Counted from the stretch's first letter, positions 44,118 through 54,140 are shown. The stretch: 64,000 nt of DNA from Ruegeria intermedia (GCF_900129345.1 NZ_FQVK01000004.1:62001-126000), one strand, 5' to 3'. Numbers and translations are program-made. The notes: a model not told the origin generated them from the sequence alone.

Positions 44118-44957
44118 CTATTTCCGCGCCGTTCCGGGCGGGGGAAGATCTTCGGCCAGGGGCCAGTAGAAATCGGGCGGCAACCCGGCCTCGGCCCGCT
44201 TCTCTTCGTTGAAGGGCGGCTTCAGGGCGCCGTGGAAATACCGGCGGACCAATTCGTGAAACACGTCCTTGGGGTCGGCGTTTTCCCGACCGCACAGAAA
44301 GTGGAACCATTTCGACCCATAGGCGACGTGGCCGACCTCTTCGGCATAGATCACTTCCAGCGCGGCCACCGCCTGATCGGCCTTGGCCTTGCGGAAAATC
44401 TCGATCATGCCCGGCGTCACGTCCAGGCCGCGTGCCTCGAGCACCATCGGCACCACCGCAAGCCGCCCCATCAGGTCCTCGGCGGTGTCCTCGGCCGCGC
44501 GCCACATGCCGGCATGGGCGGGCAGCGCGCCGTAATGGCTGCCCATCGCTTCCAGACAGTCGCAGACCATCTCGAAATGGCGCGATTCCTCCTCGGCGCA
44601 TTTGACCCAGTCGTCGTAGAACCCGATCGGCATCGGTACGTGTCCGAACCGGGCGATGATGTCCCAATGCAGGTCCACCGCGTTCAGCTCGATATGGGCC
44701 ACGGCATGCAGCAGCGCGATGCGCCCGGCCTCGGACCCGGGGCGGCGGCGCGGCACGTCGCGCGGCGACAGCAGCTCGGGGCGGGCCGGGCGCGCGGGAT
44801 GCAGCGGCGGTTCGGCGGTGCCGATCTCGATCGCCGGGGCCTCGCCCTTGCGGGACGCGACCCAGTCGGCGGCATGGCGCCGCGACAGGGCGGTCTTGGC
44901 CCGCCCGTCCGCGGTGGTCAGTACCTCGGTTGCCATCTGGGTTAGGGTCTTGGCCAC
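44118..44957 (-). CDS. DUF455 ferritin-like protein
   Basis: A 279-residue protein of the DUF455 ferritin-like family. Possible di-iron ligands lie in HIELNAVDLHWD, CAEEESRHFEMV and YAEEVGHVAYGSKWF, spaced as in four-helix ferritin-like oxidases. This implies an iron- and possibly oxygen-dependent reaction, but the substrate is unknown; MiaE-like tRNA hydroxylase is a distant relative by fold. It stands alone between the M23 peptidase and bcp, all on the minus strand. Confidence 0.86.
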   Translation of the reverse strand: MAKTLTQMATEVLTTADGRAKTALSRRHAADWVASRKGEAPAIEIGTAEPPLHPARPARPELLSPRDVPRRRPGSEAGRIALLHAVAHIELNAVDLHWDIIARFGHVPMPIGFYDDWVKCAEEESRHFEMVCDCLEAMGSHYGALPAHAGMWRAAEDTAEDLMGRLAVVPMVLEARGLDVTPGMIEIFRKAKADQAVAALEVIYAEEVGHVAYGSKWFHFLCGRENADPKDVFHELVRRYFHGALKPPFNEEKRAEAGLPPDFYWPLAEDLPPPGTARK

Positions 44958-45012
44958 GGTGATCCTCGGGTCGAATGAAACTGCCGCCTCTTAGACCGGA
45001 TGGCGCGCGGCG

Positions 45013-45474
45013 TCAAAGCGCGCGCACGGCCTCCAGCACCTCATCGACGTGACCGGGGACCTTCACCTTGCGCCAGACGCGGGCGATCTTGCCGTCGGCG
45101 TCGAGCAGAAAGGTCGAACGCTCGATCCCCATTGATTTCTTTCCGTACATGTTCTTTTCCACCCAGACACCGTAGGCCTCGCAGACGGATCCGTCTTCGT
45201 CGGACAGAAGCGGCGTGGTCAGACCGTGCTTGGCGACGAACTTGTCATGCTTGGCGACGCTGTCGCGCGAGATGCCGAAGACCTGCGCGCCGGCCTCGGC
45301 GAAAGCGGGCAGAGCCTCGGAAAATCCGATGGATTCCTTCGTGCAGCCCGGCGTATCATCGCGGGGATAGAAGAACAGAACGACGGGGCGGCCGCGCAGG
45401 GCCGACAGGGTGACCGAACCGCCGCCGTCACGGGGCAGGGTGAAATCGGGGGCGATGTCTGACAGGTCGGGCAT
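45013..45474 (-). CDS. bcp: Thioredoxin-dependent peroxiredoxin (Bcp/PrxQ)
   Basis: A 153-residue peroxiredoxin that reduces peroxides. The peroxidatic Cys44 is in DDTPGCTKES. The usual resolving Cys five residues later is absent; Cys98 in SVCEAYGVW may resolve instead, as in other PrxQ subtypes. Family motifs VVLFFYPRDD and RSTFLLDADGKIARVWRKVKVPGHVDEVL are present. Divergent from the large DUF3971 gene, with about 80 nt between. Confidence 0.94.
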   Translation of the reverse strand: MPDLSDIAPDFTLPRDGGGSVTLSALRGRPVVLFFYPRDDTPGCTKESIGFSEALPAFAEAGAQVFGISRDSVAKHDKFVAKHGLTTPLLSDEDGSVCEAYGVWVEKNMYGKKSMGIERSTFLLDADGKIARVWRKVKVPGHVDEVLEAVRAL

Positions 45475-45553
45475 GGAGGTCTCCGGTTGTGGTTGTGATG
45501 AACTGCCGCGGATAATAGAACGGCGTCAGCGGGTTGGAAGGCTGGTAGGCGAA

Positions 45554-48500
45554 TTGGCTGAGCGGCAGGACGAAAAATCGGACGAACAGGGCCGGGCGCC
45601 GCGCCGCCGGTCCCGCCGCCGGACGGCCGTTCTGTGGGCCTTGCGCGGGGTTTTCGTGCTGGTGTTTCTGGCCGTGTTCGCGGGGTTGATGGTTTTGGGG
45701 CAACGGGTGCATGCGCCGGCCTGGCTGCGCGACCGGGTCGAGACGCGGCTGGATCAGGCGCTGGACGGGGTGAAAATCCGGTTCGGCGATGCCAGTTTCA
45801 TCATCCACGAGGGCTGGCGTCCGCGCCTGCGGCTGAGCGACGTGTCGATCACTGATGCCGAAGGGCGGCAGATCGCGCATGTGTCGGATCTGCGGGCCAG
45901 CCTGTCGATGCGCCCGTTGCTGCGCGGTCATGTCCGGCCCAAGCGGATCGTGCTGAACGGGGCCCAGATCACGCTGGTCCGCGGGCCGGACGGGATGCTG
46001 ACCCTGACCGTGGGCTCGGGCAGCGCCCCCGTGCGGCAGGCGCCGAATCTGGCCGAACTGATCGAGCAGGCCGATGCCGTTTTCCAGTCTCCGGCCCTGT
46101 CCGCGCTGGCGTCGGTCGAGATGGAGGCGATCACGCTGGACTACAGCGATCAGCGGCTTGGCCGGTCCTGGGTTCTGGATGGCGGGCACATCCTGGTCAC
46201 CCGCGACGACCGGGCCTTGCGGCTGGCCACCGGGTTCTCGGTTCTGGCGGGGCGCGACTTTGTCAGCATGGTCGAGGCCAACTATACCAGCACCTTCGGC
46301 TCGCCTCAGGCACAGTTCGGAATCTCGATCACGGACCTGCCCGCCGTGGACGTGGCCGCGCAGGCGCCGGCGCTGGCGTGGCTGCAGGTGCTGGACACGC
46401 CGATCTCGGGCGCCCTGCGCGGCAGCATCGACGGGCAGGGGGCGTTGGGGCCGGTTTTTGCCACGCTCAACCTCGGCCCGGGCGCCGTGCAGCCCAACCC
46501 CGAAACCCGGCCGGTGCCGTTTGAAACGGCTCGCACCTATTTCACCTATGACCCCGGCCGGCAGGCTCTGGATTTCAACGAAGTATCCATCGCCTCGGCC
46601 TGGGGAACGGTCCAGGGTGAAGGTGAGGCCTATCTGGAGGGTGTGGAGACGGGTGCGCTGCAGAGCATGGCGGTTCAGGTCCGCCTGACGGGAATCGGGG
46701 TGAACCCGGCCGATCTGTTCGTGGAGGATCTGCGCCTGAACCGGGCTCAGCTGGATTTCCAGGTCAGTCTGAACCCGTTCCGCCTGCAACTGGGGCAGGC
46801 GGTTGTCGAGGACGATGACGTGCGGCTGCACGCATCCGGTGCGGTGCAGGGCCTGCCCGACGGTTGGAGCGTGGATCTGGATGCCGGGATCAATCAGATC
46901 TCGCACAGGCGCGTACTGCGGTACTGGCCGCCGCGGCTGGCGCCGAAGCCGCGCAAATGGGTCACGGAAAACGTGTTCGGCGGGCAGATGTCGGACGTGG
47001 ATTTCGCCCTGCGCCTGCGCCCGGGGAGCAAACCGCAGATTTATGCGGATTTCGAATTCGACCGGGCGACCGTCCGGTTTGCCAAGACCCTGCCGCCGTT
47101 GCAGAACGCACGCGGCGAGGCCAGCCTGATCGAGCGGCGCTTTGCCGTCACCGCCCATCAGGGATTCGTGCAGGCCGATCAGGGCGGAGTCGTCGATGCC
47201 GCGGGCACCTCGTTCATCATCCCCGATACCGGGATCAAGAAATCGACGCCGGGCATCGCGCGCATTCAGGCCAGGGGCAGCGTGACCGCGGCGCTGTCGC
47301 TGCTGGACCGGCCGCCATTGTCCGTGCTGACCAAGGCCAAACTGCCGGTTGATCTGGCCGACGGGCAGGTGCGGTTGAGCGGCACGTTGGCCCTGCCGCT
47401 GATCAAGGGGGTCAAGCTGGAAGACACCCGGTTCCATTTTGCCGGGGACATCCTGAACCTGCAGACCGAGCGTCTTGTGCCCGGTTTCCGCGTCAGCGCG
47501 GCGAAACTGGCCCTGAGCGGCACCCAGGACGAGGTCACCATCGCCGGCGACGGGTCTTTCGGGGCGGTTCCGATGCAGGTCCGCTGGCGACAGCCCATCG
47601 GCGGCACCGAGCCGCAGCGCAGCACCCTGACCGGGCAGATCGAGCTGTCGCCGCGGTTGATGGACGAGCTGAAGGCGGGATTGCCGCCGCAGATGCTGGC
47701 GGGGCAGAGCGTGGCGCAGATCGAACTGGGGATCGGGGGCGGGCAGCCCACGCGTCTGCGCGCCAGTTCGGATCTTGCCGGGGTGACCCTGGCGATCCCC
47801 GAATTGGGTTGGCGCAAGCCTCCGTCCGACACGGGCGCTCTGACGGTCGAGGCCACCGTCTCCGAGCCGCTGAGCATCGACACGCTGCGGATCGAAGCCG
47901 CCGGGCTGCGGGCCGTGGGCGCGATCTCGGTCAGGGACGGCGCGCTGGACCGGATCCGGTTCAGCACGTTCGAACTGGGCGATTGGCTGGCGGTTCCGGC
48001 GGAACTGATCGGGCGGGGTGCGGCGGCCCCGGATATCCGGGTTCTGGGTGGGGTTCTGAACCTGGCCAGGGCGACCTTCGCCAGCGGTGGCGGAGGCGGC
48101 GGTGCGGGCCCGAAACTGGACGTGACGCTGGACCGGCTGCAGGTCACCGACACGGTGGCCCTGACCGGCCTGACCGGGAATTTCCAGACGACGGGCGGCC
48201 TGCAGGGCGGGTTCAGCGCCCGGGTGAACGGTGGTGCCACCGTTCAGGGGCAGGTCTTTCCCGGCAGCGATGGCCGCAGCGCAGTCCGGCTGCAATCGGT
48301 GGATGCCGGGGCCGTGCTGCGGTCGGCCGGGTTGCTGACGCAGGCGCAGGGCGGCACGCTCCAGGTCCAGCTGGACCCGGTGGCCGAGCCCGGCAACTTT
48401 GACCTGAACCTGAACATCCGCAACACGCGCATCACTGATGCCCCGGCCATGGCGGCCCTGTTGAACGCGATCAGCCTGGTGGGGCTGCTGGACGAGATGT

Positions 48501-48916
48501 CCGGGCAGGGGATCCAGTTCTCGTCGATCGAGAGTGCGATGCGAATCACGCCGACGCAGGTCAAGATCCTCAGCGGCAGCGCGGTCGGGCCATCGCTGGG
48601 GCTGTCGTTCGACGGCACGGTCGATCTGAAGCGCAAATTCCTGAACCTACAGGGCGCGATTTCGCCGATCTACCTGGTCAACGCCATCGGCAGCGTTCTG
48701 ACCCAGAAGGGCGAGGGTGTTTTCGCCTTCAACTACAAGCTGGTCGGCCCGTTCTCGGCGCCGCAGGTCTCGGTCAATCCGCTGTCGGGGCTGGCGCCGC
48801 TGTTCCTGCGCAATCTGATGCGGCAACCGGCGCCGACGGTTTCGGACGGCCCGAACGCAACGCCGCAACGCGACGGCCCCAGTCCGTCCCTGGGTACGCG
48901 GGGCGAAGATCGTTGA
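45554..48916 (+). CDS. Very large AsmA-superfamily protein (DUF3971, YhdP-like)
   Basis: A protein of about 1120 residues with a basic cytoplasmic N-terminus (APRRRSRRR), one membrane helix (about 29-49) and a long periplasmic beta-rich body with the DUF3971 region in the middle (about 350-700) and an AsmA-like C-terminal part. Proteins of this class (YhdP, TamB, AsmA) span the periplasm and move phospholipids to the outer membrane, so that is the likely role. The start is uncertain: I use the TTG at 45554; an ATG at 45473 would intrude on the bcp start region. It ends 45 nt before queA. Confidence 0.85.
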   Translation: MAERQDEKSDEQGRAPRRRSRRRTAVLWALRGVFVLVFLAVFAGLMVLGQRVHAPAWLRDRVETRLDQALDGVKIRFGDASFIIHEGWRPRLRLSDVSITDAEGRQIAHVSDLRASLSMRPLLRGHVRPKRIVLNGAQITLVRGPDGMLTLTVGSGSAPVRQAPNLAELIEQADAVFQSPALSALASVEMEAITLDYSDQRLGRSWVLDGGHILVTRDDRALRLATGFSVLAGRDFVSMVEANYTSTFGSPQAQFGISITDLPAVDVAAQAPALAWLQVLDTPISGALRGSIDGQGALGPVFATLNLGPGAVQPNPETRPVPFETARTYFTYDPGRQALDFNEVSIASAWGTVQGEGEAYLEGVETGALQSMAVQVRLTGIGVNPADLFVEDLRLNRAQLDFQVSLNPFRLQLGQAVVEDDDVRLHASGAVQGLPDGWSVDLDAGINQISHRRVLRYWPPRLAPKPRKWVTENVFGGQMSDVDFALRLRPGSKPQIYADFEFDRATVRFAKTLPPLQNARGEASLIERRFAVTAHQGFVQADQGGVVDAAGTSFIIPDTGIKKSTPGIARIQARGSVTAALSLLDRPPLSVLTKAKLPVDLADGQVRLSGTLALPLIKGVKLEDTRFHFAGDILNLQTERLVPGFRVSAAKLALSGTQDEVTIAGDGSFGAVPMQVRWRQPIGGTEPQRSTLTGQIELSPRLMDELKAGLPPQMLAGQSVAQIELGIGGGQPTRLRASSDLAGVTLAIPELGWRKPPSDTGALTVEATVSEPLSIDTLRIEAAGLRAVGAISVRDGALDRIRFSTFELGDWLAVPAELIGRGAAAPDIRVLGGVLNLARATFASGGGGGGAGPKLDVTLDRLQVTDTVALTGLTGNFQTTGGLQGGFSARVNGGATVQGQVFPGSDGRSAVRLQSVDAGAVLRSAGLLTQAQGGTLQVQLDPVAEPGNFDLNLNIRNTRITDAPAMAALLNAISLVGLLDEMSGQGIQFSSIESAMRITPTQVKILSGSAVGPSLGLSFDGTVDLKRKFLNLQGAISPIYLVNAIGSVLTQKGEGVFAFNYKLVGPFSAPQVSVNPLSGLAPLFLRNLMRQPAPTVSDGPNATPQRDGPSPSLGTRGEDR

Positions 48917-48961
48917 CCGGGATCGGTGGCCAAATCCGTTCGGGCAGTGTAAGGCGCGCGC

Positions 48962-50008
48962 ATGAAGCTGAGTGATTTCGATTTCGACCTGCCCGAAGAC
49001 CTGATCGCCACCCGGCCCGCCAGCCCACGCTCGTCGGCGCGTCTGTTGGTGGCGCGGGGCGATGACCTGACCGATGCGCGCGTGTCCGACCTGCCCGACT
49101 GGCTGCGGCCGGGCGACCGGCTGGTGTTGAACGACACCCGGGTCATTCCCGCGCGTCTGTCGGGGCGGCGCCACCGCAACAGCGCGCAGGGCCCGGTGTC
49201 GGCCGCGGTCGAGGCCACCTTGCTGGACCCGCAGGCCGACGGCAGTTGGGCAGCACTGCTGAAGCCGCTGAAAAAGGTGCGCGTCGGCGAAGAGATCGTG
49301 TTCTCGGACGATCTGTCGGCGGTTCTGGACCGCGTCGTGGACGGGCAGGCGCATCTGCGGTTCAACCTGACGGGCGAGGATTTCGACCGCGCGCTTGAGC
49401 AAGCCGGGGCGATGCCCCTGCCGCCCTACATCGCCGCAAAGCGTCCGGCGGACGAGCGGGACAAGACGGATTACCAGACGGTCTGGGCGCGCCATTCCGG
49501 TGCCGTGGCGGCGCCCACCGCCTCGCTGCATTTCGACGAGGCGCTGCTGCGGGCGCTGGCCGCGCGTGGCGTGAATTTCACCTATGTCACCCTGCACGTG
49601 GGCGCCGGCACCTTCCTGCCGGTCAAGGTCGAGGACGTGACCACCCACAAGATGCATGCCGAATGGGGGCGCGTCAGCGCGCAGGCCGCGGCCGAGATCG
49701 CCGCCACCAAGGCCGCTGGCGGCCGCGTCATTCCCGTGGGCACCACCGCGCTGCGCCTGATCGAAAGCGCCGCGCGCGGCGGACAGATCGAACCCTGGGA
49801 AGGCGAGACCGACATCTTCATCTATCCCGGTTTCGAATTCCATGTGACCGATGCGCTGATGACCAATTTCCATCTGCCCAGATCGACCCTGCTGATGCTG
49901 GTCTCGGCGCTGATGGGCAAGGACCGGATGCTGCGGATCTACGATCACGCCATTGCCAGCCGGTATCGGTTCTTTTCCTATGGTGACGCGTCGCTTTTGA
50001 TCCCTTAG
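48962..50008 (+). CDS. queA: S-adenosylmethionine:tRNA ribosyltransferase-isomerase
   Basis: It builds epoxyqueuosine on tRNA by transferring the ribose of S-adenosylmethionine. The 348-residue protein starts [20 protein letters not shown] and has [14 protein letters not shown], the [15 protein letters not shown] block, [13 protein letters not shown] and [17 protein letters not shown]. All are family-typical and the length is normal. It may be cotranscribed with the DUF3971 gene. Confidence 0.96.
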   Translation: MKLSDFDFDLPEDLIATRPASPRSSARLLVARGDDLTDARVSDLPDWLRPGDRLVLNDTRVIPARLSGRRHRNSAQGPVSAAVEATLLDPQADGSWAALLKPLKKVRVGEEIVFSDDLSAVLDRVVDGQAHLRFNLTGEDFDRALEQAGAMPLPPYIAAKRPADERDKTDYQTVWARHSGAVAAPTASLHFDEALLRALAARGVNFTYVTLHVGAGTFLPVKVEDVTTHKMHAEWGRVSAQAAAEIAATKAAGGRVIPVGTTALRLIESAARGGQIEPWEGETDIFIYPGFEFHVTDALMTNFHLPRSTLLMLVSALMGKDRMLRIYDHAIASRYRFFSYGDASLLIP

Positions 50009-50116
50009 AGGGCGCGATCGCCGGACCGAATCCGGGAAATGTCGTAGACAAGCGCGACCGGGGCGTCTTTTGGCCCTCTAACCAAACGTATTGTTTCGCG
50101 GATATTGGGGGCCGTC

Positions 50117-51388
50117 ATGCTTCAGGTACTTGCCAGCGCATGGGCGCTTCTTCTTGGAATGGGCCTGCTGATGATCGGCAACGGCCTGCAGGGTACCCTG
50201 CTGGGCGTGCGGGGCGAGATCGAGGGCTTCTCGACCCTGCAGATGTCCTTTGTCATGTCGGCCTATTTCGTGGGCTTCCTTGGCGGCTCGCGCCTGGCCC
50301 CCGAGATGATCCGGCGGGTCGGGCATGTGCGGGTGTTCGCAGCGCTGGCCTCGTTCATCTCGGCGGTGATGATCATGTATCCGATGCTGACCGACCCGAT
50401 CGCATGGTCGTTGGGGCGCGTGGTGATCGGCTTTTGTTTTTCCGGCGTGTACGTGACGGCCGAAAGCTGGCTGAACAATGCCGCCAGCAATGAAAACCGG
50501 GGGCAGGCGCTGTCGCTGTACATGATCGTCCAGATGATCGGCATCGTCAGCGCGCAGGCGCTGATGCTGGTGGGCGATCCGGCGGGGTACGAAACCTTCG
50601 TGATCGCCTCGATCCTGGTCTCGGTCTCGTTTGCGCCGATCCTGCTGTCGATCTCGCCGACGCCGGCCTTTGACACGACCAAGCCGATGACGCTGAAACA
50701 GTTGATGGAAACCTCGCCGCTGGGCTGCGTTGGCATGTTCCTGCTGGGGGGCGTCTTTTCGGCCCAGTTCGGCATGGCCGCGGTCTATGGCGCCCGCGCC
50801 GGGCTGACGCTGGTCGAGATTTCGACCTTCGTGGCAACCTTCTACATCGGCGCGTTGCTGTTGCAGTATCCGCTGGGGTGGTTCTCGGACCGGATGGACC
50901 GGCGGGTGCTGATCCTGTTGGTTTCGGTCGTCGGGGGGGCTGCGGCGCTGGTGGGCATGCTGTTCGGTATGACCTTCGCTGTGCTGCTGGCCGCCGCCTT
51001 CGTGATCGGAGGCATGTCGAACCCGCTCTATTCGCTGCTGATCGCCTATACCAACGACTATCTGGAATATGACGACATGGCTGCCGCATCCGGCGGGCTG
51101 GTGTTCATCAACGGCCTGGGGGCGATCACCGGTCCGCTGATCACCGGCTGGCTGATGGGCGAGGCGGTGTTCGGGCCGTCCGGGTATTTCCTGTTCATCG
51201 CCGCGCTGCTGTTCGCCATGGCCGCCTATGCGCTGTACCGGATGACCCAGCGGGCCTATGTGCCGGTGGACGAGACCGCCGCGCTTGCGCCGCTCTATCC
51301 CACCGCCTCGCCGGTCGCGCTGGAAGTTGCGCAGGAAATCGCCATCGAGGCCGCGCAGGATGACGAAGAGGCCGAAACTCAGGCCTGA
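50117..51388 (+). CDS. Major facilitator superfamily transporter (YcaD-like)
   Basis: A 423-residue 12-helix MFS permease. Patterns include LLMIGNGLQGTLLGVRGE, FVMSAYFVGFLGGSRLAP (between helices 2 and 3) and YPLGWFSDRMDRR (helices 8-9). Its overall character is that of the YcaD/UMF2 group, whose substrate is unknown. The C-terminal tail of about 40 residues is cytoplasmic and acidic. The ATG at 50117 has GGGGG upstream. A single-gene unit between queA and a DUF924 gene. Confidence 0.87.
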   Translation: MLQVLASAWALLLGMGLLMIGNGLQGTLLGVRGEIEGFSTLQMSFVMSAYFVGFLGGSRLAPEMIRRVGHVRVFAALASFISAVMIMYPMLTDPIAWSLGRVVIGFCFSGVYVTAESWLNNAASNENRGQALSLYMIVQMIGIVSAQALMLVGDPAGYETFVIASILVSVSFAPILLSISPTPAFDTTKPMTLKQLMETSPLGCVGMFLLGGVFSAQFGMAAVYGARAGLTLVEISTFVATFYIGALLLQYPLGWFSDRMDRRVLILLVSVVGGAAALVGMLFGMTFAVLLAAAFVIGGMSNPLYSLLIAYTNDYLEYDDMAAASGGLVFINGLGAITGPLITGWLMGEAVFGPSGYFLFIAALLFAMAAYALYRMTQRAYVPVDETAALAPLYPTASPVALEVAQEIAIEAAQDDEEAETQA

Positions 51389-51419
51389 GCGCCGGATTTG
51401 TGTCGCCGATGTTGCAATA

Positions 51420-51432
51420 TGTTACTGTAACA
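51420..51432. promoter_or_regulatory. Candidate operator, perfect 13-bp palindrome
   Basis: TGTTACTGTAACA, 64 nt upstream of the DUF924 gene, close after a TTGCAA that could be a -35 hexamer. It may be an operator; no regulator is known. Confidence 0.35.
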
Positions 51433-51495
51433 ATTCTGTAAAAGGCCCTTAAATGACCCTACGTCTCTTGGGGGAGAACACACGGAGTCATTGGG

Positions 51496-52074
51496 ATGGT
51501 TGGTCCTGAAGAAGTACTGAGTTGTTGGTTGGATGAAGTCGGCCCCCAGGGGTGGTACCGTGAGGATGAGGCGCTGGATGCCCAGATCCGGGAAAAGTTC
51601 CTGACGACTTGGGAAGCGGCGTGCCAGGGGAAATTTTCGCTGTGGCTGACCTATCCCAGCGGGGCCTTGGCCTACATCATCCTGATGGACCAGTTTCCGC
51701 GCAACATGTTCCGGGGCAGCGCCCGGGCCTTCGCGTCCGACAGGGCGGCGCTGGCGGCGGCCAAATGCGCCATCGACAAGGGTTGGGACCTGAAGATCGA
51801 CGAACCGGCGCGGCAGTTCTTCTACATGCCGCTGATGCATTCCGAGAACCTGTGCGACCAGGAACGCTGTGTGCGGCTGATGTGCGAGCGCATGCCCGAG
51901 CATGGCCGAGACAACCTGCTGCATGCCCGCGCGCATCGCGAGGTGATCCGGAAATTCGGGCGGTTCCCCTATCGCAACGCCGCGCTGTCGCGGGAAACGA
52001 CGGCGCCCGAGGCCGCCTATGTCAGCAACGGCGGATACGGCGCCACGGTGCGCGAGTTGCAGGCGATCGCCTAG
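51496..52074 (+). CDS. DUF924 family protein
   Basis: A 192-residue soluble helical protein. Family features are WYREDEALDAQIREKF, LILMDQFPRNMFRGS-like (IILMDQFPRNMFRGSARAF) and FYMPLMHSENLCDQE, then GRFPYRNAALSRE. DUF924 is a TPR-like helical family of unknown function. The 3' end overlaps a convergent gene by 4 nt (CTAG). Confidence 0.88.
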   Translation: MVGPEEVLSCWLDEVGPQGWYREDEALDAQIREKFLTTWEAACQGKFSLWLTYPSGALAYIILMDQFPRNMFRGSARAFASDRAALAAAKCAIDKGWDLKIDEPARQFFYMPLMHSENLCDQERCVRLMCERMPEHGRDNLLHARAHREVIRKFGRFPYRNAALSRETTAPEAAYVSNGGYGATVRELQAIA

Positions 52075-52502
52075 CTGTCCTGCGCCCCGCAGCCGCGCAG
52101 CGTCATCAGGCGCTGACTGGTGGTGTCGATGGCGGTCGAGACGGCCCGGTCGATCAACAGTTCCGGGGTTTCGGCAAGCTGTGTCAGGGTATCCTGTGCC
52201 CGGTCCAGGGCTGCCAGGCTCTGGTCGAGCCGGTCCAGCGTTCGCGCCAGCTTCTGTCCAGTGCCCACATCGGTACTGTCTGCGCGAACGGCCTCCAACT
52301 CGTCCCGCAACGCGTTCAAATCTGCCCTGATGGTGCGGGCCTCCTCCTGAAAGGGGCGCACGATCTGCAGATTCTGCTGGAACCGGTCCTGAATGTTTTC
52401 GACGCTCTGCGCCAGTTTCCAGCCGAGAAACAGGCACAGGGCCAGCAGGATCAGTGTCGCGTTCAGCAGGGCAAGCAGCAGATCCTTTAGTGTTCGGGCC
52501 AT
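52071..52502 (-). CDS. Membrane-anchored coiled-coil protein of unknown function
   Basis: A 143-residue protein with one N-terminal membrane helix (about 8-30, LLLALLNATLILLALCLFLG), then a helical, heptad-rich domain (about 33-110, EEARTIRADLNALRDELEAV and LARTLDRLDQSLAALDRAQD) that should form a coiled coil in the periplasm. I do not recognise the family. It is convergent with the DUF924 gene and divergent from lpdA. Confidence 0.68.
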   Translation of the reverse strand: MARTLKDLLLALLNATLILLALCLFLGWKLAQSVENIQDRFQQNLQIVRPFQEEARTIRADLNALRDELEAVRADSTDVGTGQKLARTLDRLDQSLAALDRAQDTLTQLAETPELLIDRAVSTAIDTTSQRLMTLRGCGAQDS

Positions 52503-52666
52503 GGCCTGGGCCTCCTATGTCTCGGTCAAATACGTGTTGCCAATCGATTTGGTATCTTTTCTAGCCTTCAGCCCGGCGCTGCAATAGCCTTGACGGGCTG
52601 GGTTTTTGCTTTTGTGACCTTACGTCACCAATGTCGCAGGCAGCGATGTTGAAGCGCCCGCAGAAA

Positions 52667-52684
52667 TAGTTTAGCACTAAACTA
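52667..52684 (+). promoter_or_regulatory. Palindromic operator upstream of lpdA
   Basis: TAGTTTA and TAAACTA around GCAC, 31 nt before the lpdA start. It matches the core of the palindrome in front of pdhA (36804-36829), at a similar distance from the start codon. Confidence 0.72.
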
Positions 52685-52715
52685 GTTTTCAATCGACCCG
52701 CGCCGAGAGGTAAAC

Positions 52716-54110
52716 ATGGCTGCAAAATCCTTTGATCTGATCGTAATCGGGGCTGGCCCCGGCGGCTATGTCGCTGCCATCCGCGCGGCCCAGCTGGGCC
52801 TGAAGACCGCAATCGTCGAGCGCGAACACCTGGGTGGCATCTGTCTGAACTGGGGCTGCATCCCGACCAAGGCGCTGCTGCGGTCGGCCGAGGTGTTCCA
52901 CCTGATGGAGCGCGCCAAGGATTTCGGGCTGAGCGCCGAGAAGATCGGATATGACATCGACGCCGTGGTCAAGCGGTCGCGCGGTGTGGCCAAGCAACTG
53001 GCCGGTGGCGTCGGGCACCTTCTGAAGAAGAACAAGGTTACCGTGGTGATGGGTGAGGCGACCATCCCCGCACGCGGCAAGGTTTCGGTCAAGACCGACA
53101 AGGGAACCGAGGAGTTGGCCGCCGGCAACATCATCCTCGCCACCGGGGCCCGCGCGCGTGAGTTGCCGGGGCTCGAGGCCGACGGCGACCTGGTCTGGAC
53201 CTACAAGCATGCGCTGCAGCCGCCTCGGATGCCCAAGAAGCTGCTGGTCATCGGCTCGGGCGCGATCGGGATCGAATTCGCAAGCTTCTTCAACGCTTTG
53301 GGTGCGTATACGACGGTGGTCGAGGTCATGGACCGCGTTCTGCCGGTCGAGGATGCCGAGATCAGCGCCTTCGCCAAAAAGGCGTTCATCAAGCAGGGCA
53401 TGAAGATCATGGAAAAATCCATGGTCAAGCAGCTTGACCGCGGCAAGGGCAAGGTGACCGCCCATATCGAAACCGGCGGAAAGACCGAGAACCTCGAGTT
53501 TGACACGGTCATCTCTGCCGTCGGGATCGTCGGCAATGTCGAGAATCTGGGGCTCGAGGCGTTGGGTGTGAAGATCGACCGGACCCATGTCGTGACGGAT
53601 GAATTCTGCCGTACCGGAGTCGACGGCCTGTATGCGATCGGCGATATCGCGGGGGCACCGTGGCTGGCGCACAAGGCAAGTCACGAGGGCGTCATGGTCG
53701 CGGAACTGATCGCCGGAAAGCATGCCCATCCCGTCAAACCCGAGAGCATCGCCGGGTGCACCTATTGCCACCCTCAGGTGGCATCGGTCGGCTACACCGA
53801 AGCCAAGGCCAAGGAGTTGGGCTATGAGGTCAAGGTCGGCCGTTTCCCCTTCACCGGCAACGGCAAGGCCATCGCGCTGGGAGAACCCGAGGGCATGATC
53901 AAGACAGTTTTTGATGCCAAGACGGGCGAGTTGTTGGGGGCGCACATGGTCGGTGCCGAGGTGACCGAACTCATCCAAGGCTATGTGGTGGGACGCCAGT
54001 TGGAAACCACGGAAGAAGACTTGATGAACACCGTCTTCCCGCACCCGACGCTGTCGGAAATGATGCACGAGGCCGTTCTGGATGCTTACGGACGCGCCAT
54101 CCACTTCTAG
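52716..54110 (+). CDS. lpdA: Dihydrolipoyl dehydrogenase (E3)
   Basis: The flavoprotein that reoxidises dihydrolipoyl groups with NAD+. The 464-residue enzyme has the FAD motif GAGPGGYVAAIRAAQLG, the redox-active disulfide in GGICLNWGCIPTKALL, the NAD motif IGSGAIGIEFASFF, GDIAGAPWLAHKASHEG, and the His-Glu region HPTLSEMMHEAV. A near-copy of the pdhA operator precedes it, so it probably serves the pyruvate dehydrogenase complex encoded 16 kb away. It is followed by a large inverted repeat. Confidence 0.96.
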   Translation: MAAKSFDLIVIGAGPGGYVAAIRAAQLGLKTAIVEREHLGGICLNWGCIPTKALLRSAEVFHLMERAKDFGLSAEKIGYDIDAVVKRSRGVAKQLAGGVGHLLKKNKVTVVMGEATIPARGKVSVKTDKGTEELAAGNIILATGARARELPGLEADGDLVWTYKHALQPPRMPKKLLVIGSGAIGIEFASFFNALGAYTTVVEVMDRVLPVEDAEISAFAKKAFIKQGMKIMEKSMVKQLDRGKGKVTAHIETGGKTENLEFDTVISAVGIVGNVENLGLEALGVKIDRTHVVTDEFCRTGVDGLYAIGDIAGAPWLAHKASHEGVMVAELIAGKHAHPVKPESIAGCTYCHPQVASVGYTEAKAKELGYEVKVGRFPFTGNGKAIALGEPEGMIKTVFDAKTGELLGAHMVGAEVTELIQGYVVGRQLETTEEDLMNTVFPHPTLSEMMHEAVLDAYGRAIHF

Positions 54111-54140
54111 CTGCAAATCGGAACATGGTGGAACGCGGAA

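Noticed and set aside
45428..48295. A 955-codon open frame antisense to the DUF3971 gene
   Set aside because: Same compositional shadow effect; the sense strand has a membrane helix and an AsmA-like body, the antisense product is Gln/Arg/Pro-rich.
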